A stretch of DNA of 35,110 nt from a virus. Under the pieces are notes generated by a model, which saw only the letters and a program-made list of their open reading frames with translations, was not told the DNA's origin and made no database searches. The position numbers and the translations under genes were made by a program. Of this stretch, positions 14,153-23,282 are shown one piece after another; position 1 is the stretch's first letter; the number at the start of each line of letters is the position of its first letter. The stretch is taken from the IMG/VR virus record IMGVR_UViG_3300046454_000570, positions 1 through 35,110 of that record. One strand, written 5' to 3'.

Positions 14153-15240
14153 GCCGTCTTCGCGTGGGCTTTCTGGTGCCCCAGTTGAGTCGGACGGGCG
14201 GCACCGAGACCTGGCACCAGATCCTGATCAGGAGCCTCAAGGATCATCCTGAGATCGAGGTCGTGGGCCTTGGTGTTGTCGAGGATCATCCGACCCACGA
14301 AGAAATTCGGCCTTTCGAGGATCTCGGGTGCTTTGTGGGCCGGTGCCCTTCGGAGGTTTCCGGGATCATCCAGGAGTCTCATATCCTGATTACCTGGGGA
14401 ATGGGTGATCTCGAGTTCATCCAGAAATCCAGCGATGTGGCACGGGTCACGATGGTCGCGCACGGCGACGGCCAGTTCCCCGAGTTCGTCCAGGCCAACC
14501 ATGATGCCTCACCCTGGGTGGATCAGTATGTTGCGGTCTCCCAAGCTGCGCTGGAGGCGATTCCAGAAGATCGTCGCGAGGACGCCACGGTCATCTGCAA
14601 CGGTGTCAATGAGGACCGTCTGGTTCCTCGGATTACCCGTGTGGGTCAGCGTGATCTCTGGGGAATCCCCCAGGGTGCCAGGGTGCTGGGCATGGTGTGT
14701 CGCGCGTCCCAGGAAAAAGACCCCAAGGCCCTGATCCGTGCCATCAGCAATCTGCCCGATTACTGGTACGGTGTGCTCGTGGGTGATGGTCCCGAGCTGC
14801 TCAACTGCGCCGCCAGCGCCTATGGCCAGACGACCCGGTGTTTCTTTCCTGGGGCGCAGGAAGATATTGGTAGTGCCTATCTGGCCATGGACTGTCTGCT
14901 CTCGGCCAGTCTCTCCGAGGGGTTCGGATATTCGGCACTGGAGGCCATGATCCTGGGGTTGCCCGTGGTGGCAACGCCTGTGGGCATCCTGCGCGATGCG
15001 GAGAAATCACACGCATGTCCCGTCGAAATCGTCCCAGTCCACAGCCCAGGCAACCTGCTGGCTCAGGCAGTGGAGCGAGCCGCGATCAAGATCACGAACG
15101 AACAGGGCCAGAACCTTCTGAGGTTTGCGAGCCTGACCGTGAAGACCAGTTACTCGGCAGAGACGTTCTGCCGGAAGTGGACCGATTACCTTCTGAGGCT
15201 TCCATGCAAGAACAGAGCGCTTTCCTCGACAGCCCCTTGA
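14149..15240 (+). CDS. Glycosyltransferase, GT4-like (GT-B fold)
   Basis: The 363-residue product matches the GT-B group 1 family, which moves sugars from NDP-sugar donors. The N-terminal Rossmann domain has LVPQLSRTGGTE with the acceptor GG loop. The C-terminal domain has VLVGDGPELLNC and the family E-x7-E motif, SEGFGYSALEAM (E257 and E265), then GLPVVATPVG. No membrane segment or signal is seen, so it is cytoplasmic. It overlaps the previous gene by 4 nt and lies within head genes, which points to glycosylation of a virion protein, host receptor or nearby acidic protein. The length is standard for the family and it looks intact. Confidence 0.9.
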   Translation: MSRLRVGFLVPQLSRTGGTETWHQILIRSLKDHPEIEVVGLGVVEDHPTHEEIRPFEDLGCFVGRCPSEVSGIIQESHILITWGMGDLEFIQKSSDVARVTMVAHGDGQFPEFVQANHDASPWVDQYVAVSQAALEAIPEDRREDATVICNGVNEDRLVPRITRVGQRDLWGIPQGARVLGMVCRASQEKDPKALIRAISNLPDYWYGVLVGDGPELLNCAASAYGQTTRCFFPGAQEDIGSAYLAMDCLLSASLSEGFGYSALEAMILGLPVVATPVGILRDAEKSHACPVEIVPVHSPGNLLAQAVERAAIKITNEQGQNLLRFASLTVKTSYSAETFCRKWTDYLLRLPCKNRALSSTAP

Positions 15241-15548
15241 AGCCGTCACTCGAACAGAAATCTCCGGTGATTCCGGATGTGGTCTGCCCTCGCTGTGCTT
15301 CTCTGGCGCCTCCCCAGAAGGTGGAGGACCGTGGCACCTATATGGTGTACAAGCGCCGGTGTCCAACCAGTTTGCCCACGATTGACGGTATGAAGACGTG
15401 CGGGCCAATTGCGAACATCGGGACTCATGAGGAGTTCCAGAAGCTCGCTCCGGCCAACATGCAGATCACCCAGGATCAGTGGCGCCAGCTCATGGCCGCT
15501 CTCGTGGCGAATGTGGCTGTCAAGTCTCTTCAGGGAGCAGGTGTTTGA
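15204..15548 (+). CDS. Small Cys-x2-Cys protein
   Basis: The ATG at 15204 has GAGG five bases before it and overlaps the glycosyltransferase end by 37 nt; a longer reading at 15015 is within that gene and is rejected. The product is 114 residues. A CPRC pair (~28-31) and two later Cys (RRCPTSLP and MKTCGPIAN) suggest a zinc ribbon. The C-terminal half is helical (TQDQWRQLMAALVANVAVKS). The function is unknown. It sits between the glycosyltransferase and the connector gene. Confidence 0.78.
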   Translation: MQEQSAFLDSPLKPSLEQKSPVIPDVVCPRCASLAPPQKVEDRGTYMVYKRRCPTSLPTIDGMKTCGPIANIGTHEEFQKLAPANMQITQDQWRQLMAALVANVAVKSLQGAGV

Positions 15549-15551
15549 ACG

Positions 15552-16802
15552 ATGCCTGTGATCCCGCTGGTGACTCTCTCTCAGGTCGTGGGAGAGCTTT
15601 CCGGAGCCTTGCCGCAGGATCAGAGTGCCCTTCCGGCTCTGATCCTTGCGGCTTCGCGTGCCGTGCAGAAATACTGCACGCGGGATTTCGCCTACTGGAA
15701 TTATGACGAGACCTATGACGGCAACGGTTTCTCGCAACTGGTGCTCCGGCAATACCCCATCAACCGCATCTACCGGCTCTCCTGTAATCCCACCCCTGCG
15801 ATCACGATTGATAACCGAGACACGTCTAACAATCAGATCGCGCTCGTCAATCTGGCGACGATCGGTGATAGCGACTCCGGTCTCTCCGTGGTGGGCCTCT
15901 CCCTGAGTGCCACGGCATCAGGGGTGACCACGAGCTACGGGTTCTTTTTCAACACACCGCCCGTGTTCACGTTCACGGTGGCGGCTTCAGGTACGGGAGG
16001 CTCGATCGCTCCCGGAACGTATCTGTGTGCCTATTCGATCGTGGGCTCCTCGGGCGAGAGCGTGCCCTGTCCGCTTCAGTCCGTGACGGTGACCTCGGGC
16101 CAGGTGCTCACGTTCGATCTTCCGCTCCTGCCGGTGAACGGCACGGGATACCGGATCTATGTCTCCACCACCAACGGAGGGGCCGGTACGATCACCCGCC
16201 AGGTCACGGGTGTCACGGGCGTGGTCACGCTCTCCTCGTTGACCTCCGGAGCAGCTCCAGCTGCTGCTGCGAACCTCACGATCCAGGCGCTGACCAGTGC
16301 GATCAATGGCCTCAGTACAGCCTGGGTCGCAAAGACGATTCAGAACTTTGCCCTTTATCCTACAGCCGATATCCGGCCCATCCTGAGCGTGCAGGGAGCG
16401 CTCCAGGGGAATGGGAGCGGAGCAAGCCTGGACGTCTACGCTACGGAGCTTTCCGGTTACACTCCGAACTATACCAGGGGAATCATCAATCTAGGCACGG
16501 GCGGCAATTATGATCCCGTGTTTTCCCTGGGTGGCACGAGTGTGTTCTCCGGTTTTCCCTGGGGCGTCCAGAATATTCGCGTGGTCTACGATGCTGGCTT
16601 TGCCACGGTGCCCGCGGATGTCCAGCAAGCGGTGATCTGCACGATTCAGGACTGGATCTGGCAACTGAAGAAGGCGTGGGTGTTTCGCAAGGAGACGGGT
16701 GATCGTTATTCCTACGAGTTCTTTGATCGCAAGCGCATGGGCCTTCCCGATAACGCCAGAGCCATCCTGAACAACGGCTGGCGATCGTACCGGAGGAATT
16801 GA
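15552..16802 (+). CDS. Head-tail connector (gp6-like) with an inserted beta-sandwich domain
   Basis: The N-terminus (1-75) is typical of gp6/YqbG-like connectors that form the ring under the portal: LILAASRAVQKYCTRDFAYW, then QLVLRQYPINRIYRL. The C-terminus returns to that family (IRVVYDAGFATVPADVQQAV, then IQDWIWQLKKA). Between them, about residues 145-225, is a fibronectin III-like insert with GSIAPGTYLCAYSIVGSSGE and GTGYRIYVSTTNGGAGT. The 416-residue length is more than twice a usual connector (~100-190), because of this and a Ser/Thr/Gly-rich part. The next gene starts within its stop. Confidence 0.82.
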   Translation: MPVIPLVTLSQVVGELSGALPQDQSALPALILAASRAVQKYCTRDFAYWNYDETYDGNGFSQLVLRQYPINRIYRLSCNPTPAITIDNRDTSNNQIALVNLATIGDSDSGLSVVGLSLSATASGVTTSYGFFFNTPPVFTFTVAASGTGGSIAPGTYLCAYSIVGSSGESVPCPLQSVTVTSGQVLTFDLPLLPVNGTGYRIYVSTTNGGAGTITRQVTGVTGVVTLSSLTSGAAPAAAANLTIQALTSAINGLSTAWVAKTIQNFALYPTADIRPILSVQGALQGNGSGASLDVYATELSGYTPNYTRGIINLGTGGNYDPVFSLGGTSVFSGFPWGVQNIRVVYDAGFATVPADVQQAVICTIQDWIWQLKKAWVFRKETGDRYSYEFFDRKRMGLPDNARAILNNGWRSYRRN

Positions 16803-17188
16803 TGCTCAATGGTCCCTCGCCAAACATCACCACGAACACCATCGATATCTACGCGAGAGCAACGGCGTACTCGGGCGATGGCGATCTCGATGGTAATGCA
16901 GGTTATCCTTCGATTGGAACGCCGTCTTTTTCGACCGTCCCCTGTTCCGTGCAGCTATACAACGCTGACCTTGCTGATCCGTCACTCAAGGCGAATGTGA
17001 TTTTTTTTGGCTCCGTGCTCTTCAATGTGGATGATTTTCCTGCGGGTTACACGCCGAGGTATCGTGACAAGTATCTCTGGATTGATGGTCTAGGAACCAC
17101 ACATACGCTCTTCACGACATTGCCGATCGATCAGGCAGGGGGCGGCAAGGCGTTCGAGGTTCCGGTAATCGAATACACCAGGGGATGA
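16802..17188 (+). CDS. Probable head closure / head-tail joining protein
   Basis: The ATG at 16802 overlaps the TGA of the connector by one base, after GGAGG. The 128-residue beta-rich product has VIFFGSVLFNVDDFPAGYTP and a late LFTTLPIDQAGG segment, in keeping with stopper or head-closure proteins that follow the connector in this gene order. The family match is weak and rests mainly on size and position. Confidence 0.65.
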   Translation: MLNGPSPNITTNTIDIYARATAYSGDGDLDGNAGYPSIGTPSFSTVPCSVQLYNADLADPSLKANVIFFGSVLFNVDDFPAGYTPRYRDKYLWIDGLGTTHTLFTTLPIDQAGGGKAFEVPVIEYTRG

Positions 17189-17195
17189 GACTGGT

Positions 17196-20100
17196 ATGTC
17201 AGCAGTTAATTGTATCGCCAGCGTGGCCTTGTCGGGCGAGACGATCATCGTTGCGCTCACAGATTTTGGTGGTAGTCCCACGAATGTGCTGTCCTATGCC
17301 ACTACGGTCACCGAACTGATCGACGTCCGCGCGGCTGGTGGGACATACACGCTCGAATTTCCGCCCACAAGCGGCCACATAACCTCCGCTCTGGCGGTTG
17401 GTGCTCCGGCGGCGACGGTCCAGGCGGCGCTCGAAGCCCTATCCTCGATCGGAAGTGGCAATATATCGGTTGTGAGCGAATACCCTTATCAGGCGACCTT
17501 CCTTAACACGCTGAACACGCCTCAGCCGCTGTTCACGGTGGACAAGACAGGACTCTCGGCGACCTCCAGCGCCGCACCGCTCACGGCCGGAACGACGGCG
17601 CAGCAGATCCTCGATGCCAGCACAAATTTTGCGAAGGTCGGTGCTGCATGGACAGCTACCGGATTCGGGTCAGGGTCGGGCTGGAAGGTTGTTGCTGACG
17701 GATCGGGACTCAATACGGCTGAGTGGACGATCACCGGGCTCGCCACCGGAAACTACAATATTTATTATGCCAACAGCGGGCCAACGGGTTCTGGAAATGC
17801 TACGACCGTTCCCTGGCGGTTCTTCGACGGCAGCGCTCCGCGCGTGAAGACGATCGTCAATCAGCAGGCACTGGTTCCGGATAATTTCGCTCTGCCTGGT
17901 GATGCTTCTGACGCTTTTCAGCTTCTCGCTACTGTTTATATCTCATCTGGTACGCTCCGCGTCCTCGTGACCGATCAGGTTGCGGGTGGCGACATCGGCA
18001 AGCTCGTTTGCGTGAACAAGATCGGTATCGTGCCGGTTGATCCCGCTGTGAATTTGATCCTCGATGGTGCGCACACACCTGCCTATCTGTTCTTCGCAGG
18101 TGGATCTTGGGGGAGCTTTGCTGCCGACTGGAACAACTCCCAGCACTTCTCGAATGTGTCGGGCGGTTCGGCAACCTGGCTGTTCCTGGGACTCATTCCC
18201 GGCTCGACCTACAAGGTCCAGTCTCAGTGGGGCGAGCAGAGTAATCGATCTACGAACTGTGTCTATTCGATTATCGACAGTGATGGCACAACTGTGCTGG
18301 GGACGTCCTCGGTCAATCAGCAGGTCGCTCCCGCGGGCGGACAGACGCTCACCGATTCGTTGAGCCAGACGTTCACGTTTCAGGATCTTGGCACCTACAC
18401 GCCCACGGGGACCTCGCTCCGTCTTGTCCTGCCGATCGCCACGGGTGGTAACTACACGATCGCGTCAGGGGCACTGGTCCAGCTCCAGACCGCCGCAGGC
18501 TACGCCGAGCCGGTATCGTCTTCGGTGGCGAACCTCTCGACCGGGCCGCCCACGATCACGATCAACGGATCGGATACACGGACTTTGGTCAGTCCGAACT
18601 GGCCGACATCTCAGAACCCACCAGCCAATTTCATGGGGTTTCTTGTTCCTGGATCGCCGATCCTGACGACGGACACCGTGACGATCAGTATCTCGGGCAG
18701 CTCGATCGGTACATCAGCAGGAACGCTGCCCACCGTCACGAATCAGGCGGTGGTGAACTCGGTCGGCAAGTCGCTGGGCAGGACGATGCCGGGCTCGCGA
18801 CCGCTCAAGGTAGGATGGAATTTTGCTGAACTCGGGCAGGGATTTGTTCCGCTCTATGCCAACATGGTGAAGAATAACGTGGGCTGGCAAACGCTCGCGT
18901 CTGCGGCTGATCTGACCGCGGATCTCTTGCCCAGGTACACATCAAATACTGGCAATTATTTCATGCAGTTCGGTCAGAGTGGCCCGCCAAACGAGACCTC
19001 CTCGGAAGGCTTTCCGCTCTGGCCACAGACCGGTACGACGACTTTTATCCTGGATGGAGCGGTCACCGGGTTCCCGACGATCCTTCCCCAGCCGGGAACC
19101 ACGATGGCGTTTCAGTCGATGGACACCGGCCACGCCACCGGGAACACAATCAAGATCAACTTCGCCGTTGATGGCTCGAACACGACCTTTGCGCCACAGT
19201 TTAATTTCTACGCACCCACCGGGCTCATGGATATCTGCGACGATGCGGATACCGGGCGGTTCTCCATCGCGGCGGGGACATGGACGGTTCAATCGGGTGG
19301 ATGGAACGGTCACTATCATCGCAACAGCAAGCTCGCAACCGATAAGGCGGTGTTCACCTTCGGAGCGATCCCGGCGGGCAACTGGGAGGTCGCGATCTGC
19401 TGGGTCGGCAACGCCGCCAATACGACCACGGCAAATGTGGTCGTCAAGGAGGCGGGTGTATCGGTTGCGAGCTATACCGTTGATCAGACCACGTCACCAT
19501 CCGCAACTGTTAACGATTACAATCATGCGGTATTTGGATTCGACCTGGGGACGGATTTCGTCTCCACGGGCGGCATCATCACCGTCGAGATCACGGGCGG
19601 TACGGATGGGTGGTGCCTGGCCGATGCGGTGCGGATCAAGTGCGACAGCACGCTCGGCTCGCCGATCGTGCCGATGACCGACTTCAAGGTCTATCCGCCT
19701 GATCCGGACATTGATCCTGCCAGTCCGCCCAAGTTTCACCCGATCTTTCTGCGAAAGTTCGCGGGCGTGGGCTCGCTGCGCTCGATGATCCTGTTCGACT
19801 CGAACTTCGGCTGCTACACGGAACTCAGTGATTATGCGAGCCAGACGCAGCTTTATTATGGTGGCGAATGGGGGCAGAACCAGTACACCATCACGCAGGT
19901 AGAGACGTGGTCCGATCCGAACGGGGATTGGACGGCAAACGCGGATATCTGCCCGGCCCTGTTCACCGTGACGCCGATCAATGGAGCGCCGTTGCCCCTG
20001 ACCAAGGGATTCAAGGGCCAGTTCCCCACACCGCTCGTGGTCAAGTACACTGACTGGACCAGCGGCAACGGTCACGTCATCGACTTCTCCTTGCTGCTCA

Positions 20101-22214
20101 ACTGGATCGAGTACGATCCGGTCCACATGGCGACGAACCAGTTTGCCTGTGGAAATTTCGCTTTCGGGCCGCATGCCCTGACAACTCTGAACCCGACTGC
20201 GCCCTGCACCATCTCGTTCGGGCGTTCCGGGATTCCGATCGCAGACTACTTCGAGCTTTGTGTTGATGTTGGCTGTACTGTCCACCTGAATCTGACCTCG
20301 ACAGTCTCACAGACGTGCATCGACGACGTTGCGGCGCTCTACACGTCGATCGTGCCGGTTGGCACCAAATTTATCCTGGAAATCTCGAACGAGCCCTGGA
20401 ACTTCCGGTTTCCCGACTTCGGCTATTTCGGCGCACTCGACATCGAACTGGGTCTTGGTAGCGAGCTGCATGCCTACGCCAAGGTGGCCTCCGATCGTCA
20501 TGGCTGGATGACCACGGCGCTCGGCTCACGTTCGGGCGAGTTGATCCGTGCGTTCAACTGCCAACTCGACGATTTTTCCACCGGCGCACAGGTGCTCGAC
20601 TATTGCAACACGAATAGCAAGCCGGTGGATCTCATCCTGGTCTCGGATTATCTGGGGCCATATCCCGCATTGCAGCCGGGACTCGATGCTACTTACGAAC
20701 TGTGTACCGCTGGGCATTCAGTCGATTTCGTCGATGCTTGGCTGAACGTCTCGACCCGGTTCTCGGCTCAGTTCATCGGCTGGCAAGCCACGGCTGTCGC
20801 TCAATCGACGGCTGCGCCGCTTTCGCGGCATTGCGACTGGGGGATCTACGAAGGCGGCCAGTACACCAACGGCATGGGCGGGTCCACTCCGACCATCAAT
20901 CGGCAGTCCTATGCGGGTCGATACCATCCGCTCGAATACCAGGTAACGATCAGTTACATGGCGATGATGCAGTTCTATGGGGCCACTTACTACAATCACT
21001 TCTGCATCGATCAGAGCCCTGGAGCCTTTGCTCTGTTCGGCGTGTACTACGGCTATGACGCACTTGCGGGCAAGGGCGACGGCTCCGACGGCAAGCACAA
21101 TAACTTGCCGGATATCGCAGGTGTCCCGCCTGGTGTCGTGGACTTCAATACGGCGGTGACACCGATCGGTCAGGCATACGATGATTGGAACTCGGGCGCA
21201 ATTGTTGCCACGACCTACACGCTTACTGCGCCAGCACCCTCAACAGGAAAACCCGGAACAGCTTCCGCGGACTTCACGGTCCAGTGCGATGCCATACCAT
21301 CGTCTCCTGTGACCATCACGCCGGCTGTGGGCTCAGGTGGCGGCGGAACATTCACGCCATCAAGCCTTCTGGTCTCGGATGCCAATCCGCACACATTCAA
21401 ATACACACCTTTCAGTACCGGCAACAAGATCATCGCCTGCACCAATGATGGTGGGCTGACTGATCCAGGGGCCGTTACCTTCACGGCTTATTCGCTCGCG
21501 GTTTCGCCGGGTGCTCAGGAAGTTGCGGTCAGCACGGCGGCGACCATGACGGCAACGCTTACGGGTGGCACGGGCAGCCTCACGGCTTCAACAGATGTGG
21601 GAACGCTCTCCACGACCACGCCGACTTCCGGGACTCCGTTCACGCTCACGACTCCTTCAAGTGGGTCGGGCCATGCCACCGTGACCGTGACCGGTCCAGG
21701 CGGAACAAGCGCAGTGGCTCGGGTTTATTTCCCTGTAAGCGGTGCTCAGTACCCCTTCAGTCCGATCGGAGACAGAATGAACTTCCTGCCCTCGAATTAT
21801 CGGATCAACGTCTACAACGGACTCCAGGTCCCCACGCCACCCAACAAGATCACGCTCACACTCTCTCCCTATACGGTCGTGAGTGGGTCCAAGGTACCCG
21901 GAAGCGATGTACCGATCATCGCGCCCTCGGACGGATCACCCGCCAGTGCGGCCATTCCCGCAAGCTCCTATGGGGCAGCCGCCAAGATCACAGGGAACAC
22001 GAACCTTTCGGGCGATCTGGCCTGCTCGATTGACCTTTCTGGAGTGGCAGGTCTGAAGCCGGGAGGCACGATCTCCTTCTATCTTCAGGTCTGCGGAACC
22101 ACGATCAATCCACCCGATGGCAAGGGCCTGGTGGTGCTCACGATCCCGATTGACAAGGCGGGCGTCTTCACGGGAACGGTCTGTCTTGATGGACTGCTTC
22201 CGCTACTGAATTGA
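17196..22214 (+). CDS. Giant virion adhesin with golvesin-like modules and a GH-A-like glycosidase domain
   Basis: The 1672-residue product is modular. Residues ~40-125 contain a phage-type beta module (GGTYTLEFP, AATVQAALEALSSIGSGNI). Three golvesin/xanthan-lyase-like carbohydrate-binding modules follow at about 135-280, 290-435 and 680-818, with YKVQSQWGEQSN and GWCLADAVRI signatures. A TIM-barrel-like part (~870-1320) carries ILEISNEPWN (N1065-E1066), the clan GH-A acid/base motif, and IYEGGQ (E1219), a candidate nucleophile. Two Ig-like modules follow (~1331-1515). No signal peptide is seen. It probably binds and cuts capsule or exopolysaccharide on the virion surface. Its place between head closure and tail genes is unusual. 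Confidence 0.85.
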   Translation: MSAVNCIASVALSGETIIVALTDFGGSPTNVLSYATTVTELIDVRAAGGTYTLEFPPTSGHITSALAVGAPAATVQAALEALSSIGSGNISVVSEYPYQATFLNTLNTPQPLFTVDKTGLSATSSAAPLTAGTTAQQILDASTNFAKVGAAWTATGFGSGSGWKVVADGSGLNTAEWTITGLATGNYNIYYANSGPTGSGNATTVPWRFFDGSAPRVKTIVNQQALVPDNFALPGDASDAFQLLATVYISSGTLRVLVTDQVAGGDIGKLVCVNKIGIVPVDPAVNLILDGAHTPAYLFFAGGSWGSFAADWNNSQHFSNVSGGSATWLFLGLIPGSTYKVQSQWGEQSNRSTNCVYSIIDSDGTTVLGTSSVNQQVAPAGGQTLTDSLSQTFTFQDLGTYTPTGTSLRLVLPIATGGNYTIASGALVQLQTAAGYAEPVSSSVANLSTGPPTITINGSDTRTLVSPNWPTSQNPPANFMGFLVPGSPILTTDTVTISISGSSIGTSAGTLPTVTNQAVVNSVGKSLGRTMPGSRPLKVGWNFAELGQGFVPLYANMVKNNVGWQTLASAADLTADLLPRYTSNTGNYFMQFGQSGPPNETSSEGFPLWPQTGTTTFILDGAVTGFPTILPQPGTTMAFQSMDTGHATGNTIKINFAVDGSNTTFAPQFNFYAPTGLMDICDDADTGRFSIAAGTWTVQSGGWNGHYHRNSKLATDKAVFTFGAIPAGNWEVAICWVGNAANTTTANVVVKEAGVSVASYTVDQTTSPSATVNDYNHAVFGFDLGTDFVSTGGIITVEITGGTDGWCLADAVRIKCDSTLGSPIVPMTDFKVYPPDPDIDPASPPKFHPIFLRKFAGVGSLRSMILFDSNFGCYTELSDYASQTQLYYGGEWGQNQYTITQVETWSDPNGDWTANADICPALFTVTPINGAPLPLTKGFKGQFPTPLVVKYTDWTSGNGHVIDFSLLLNWIEYDPVHMATNQFACGNFAFGPHALTTLNPTAPCTISFGRSGIPIADYFELCVDVGCTVHLNLTSTVSQTCIDDVAALYTSIVPVGTKFILEISNEPWNFRFPDFGYFGALDIELGLGSELHAYAKVASDRHGWMTTALGSRSGELIRAFNCQLDDFSTGAQVLDYCNTNSKPVDLILVSDYLGPYPALQPGLDATYELCTAGHSVDFVDAWLNVSTRFSAQFIGWQATAVAQSTAAPLSRHCDWGIYEGGQYTNGMGGSTPTINRQSYAGRYHPLEYQVTISYMAMMQFYGATYYNHFCIDQSPGAFALFGVYYGYDALAGKGDGSDGKHNNLPDIAGVPPGVVDFNTAVTPIGQAYDDWNSGAIVATTYTLTAPAPSTGKPGTASADFTVQCDAIPSSPVTITPAVGSGGGGTFTPSSLLVSDANPHTFKYTPFSTGNKIIACTNDGGLTDPGAVTFTAYSLAVSPGAQEVAVSTAATMTATLTGGTGSLTASTDVGTLSTTTPTSGTPFTLTTPSSGSGHATVTVTGPGGTSAVARVYFPVSGAQYPFSPIGDRMNFLPSNYRINVYNGLQVPTPPNKITLTLSPYTVVSGSKVPGSDVPIIAPSDGSPASAAIPASSYGAAAKITGNTNLSGDLACSIDLSGVAGLKPGGTISFYLQVCGTTINPPDGKGLVVLTIPIDKAGVFTGTVCLDGLLPLLN

Positions 22215-22238
22215 TTCAGATCAAGGAAAGGCGAATGT

Positions 22239-22571
22239 ATGGCTGCCGACTTCATCAAGATCGCTCGTGACCAGTCCGCCGCTACTGAGTCAGCCGAACT
22301 GCTCTCGACCGTCCATGATTTGCGAAGTGTTTACGAGCGGTTGACCCGCATCCGCGCCAAGATGCGACACTGCTTTGATGACAGTGGCGGGGCCAACACG
22401 ATTGACTGGTCTGCCGTCGAAACTAACTGGGGTGTTCCGGCTGGTGGCACATCAGTTGGTCCGACCGCGCAGGGTGCGGCCGTGTTCACCCTGATAGACG
22501 GGGCCACAGGTGCAATGGAAGGAAGTTTCCAGAACACCTCGACGGTGGACCTGTCCACCCGGGTTGGCTAA
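22239..22571 (+). CDS. Small structural-region protein, unknown
   Basis: This 110-residue protein follows the giant adhesin with an AAGGAAAGG site. The N-terminal half is helical (ESAELLSTVHDLRSVYERLT) and the C-terminal half is Gly/Thr-rich, ending in a beta-type segment (AVFTLIDGATGAMEGSFQNT). No known domain is recognised. The composition fits a virion component, perhaps part of the tail-fibre assembly formed with its neighbours. Confidence 0.75.
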   Translation: MAADFIKIARDQSAATESAELLSTVHDLRSVYERLTRIRAKMRHCFDDSGGANTIDWSAVETNWGVPAGGTSVGPTAQGAAVFTLIDGATGAMEGSFQNTSTVDLSTRVG

Positions 22572-22574
22572 CTC

Positions 22575-23282
22575 ATGGCGCAATCGACCAAGAGCCTCCT
22601 GTTCGGTGGCGTCGACGGCCTGGTGAGCAGTGGCAACACCGCTGTCCTGGCCAGCGCGACCGCGTTCAGCGCCTCGTTCTGGGTCAAGCCCGACACTTCC
22701 CAGGGCAGCTTGCCCCGGCTCTTCCAGATCAACGATGCGGACAAGTTCTATTTCCTCCTCCTCGGCACCGCGACGGATATCCGCTTTTCCATCAACGGCG
22801 CGACGATCGATGGCACGATCACGGCGAGCGTGTGGAATCACGTCGCGGGGACGTGGAACGGAAGCACGTTCAAATTGTTCGTGGGCGGCACACAGGTCAA
22901 CAGCGGCTCTGTAAGCGGATCGTTCGATCCGACCGGAGTCAACCTCTCTCTCGGCAATCGGTTTTTGACGGATCGCCCATTCAAGGGTGGGCTCGATGAT
23001 ATCTTCATGTGGGCATCGGACATCGGCGCGACCAACGTCGCCAATATCGCCTCGGGCGCGACAGACGCGGCGACGCTCTCACCCGTCTTTTCCTGGCGAC
23101 TTGAGGCGGGCAGCGGCACCAGTGCGGCGGATGGCGTCGGCAGCAACACGGGCACGCTCTCGGGCGGCGTGACCTGGTCCAGCGACGTGCCGGCGGCGCT
23201 AGGCGGTGGCGGAGGCGGTTCGGCAGTCGGAGCGGACGCGATGCACTATTACTTGCGGCATGTCGCCGGGGCGGGGCACTGA
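22575..23282 (+). CDS. LamG/concanavalin A-like lectin protein
   Basis: The 235-residue product is one LamG-type jelly roll (about 8-185): FSASFWVKPDTSQ, WNHVAGTWNGSTFKLFVGG and LSLGNRFLTDRPFKGGLDDI are the family landmarks. It ends with a poly-Gly linker and a short C-terminal HYYLRHVAGAGH tail. LamG domains bind sugars. Here it would be a receptor-binding part of the virion, next to the glycosidase. It is separated by 3 nt from the gene before and ends on an ATG overlap with the next. Confidence 0.83.
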   Translation: MAQSTKSLLFGGVDGLVSSGNTAVLASATAFSASFWVKPDTSQGSLPRLFQINDADKFYFLLLGTATDIRFSINGATIDGTITASVWNHVAGTWNGSTFKLFVGGTQVNSGSVSGSFDPTGVNLSLGNRFLTDRPFKGGLDDIFMWASDIGATNVANIASGATDAATLSPVFSWRLEAGSGTSAADGVGSNTGTLSGGVTWSSDVPAALGGGGGGSAVGADAMHYYLRHVAGAGH

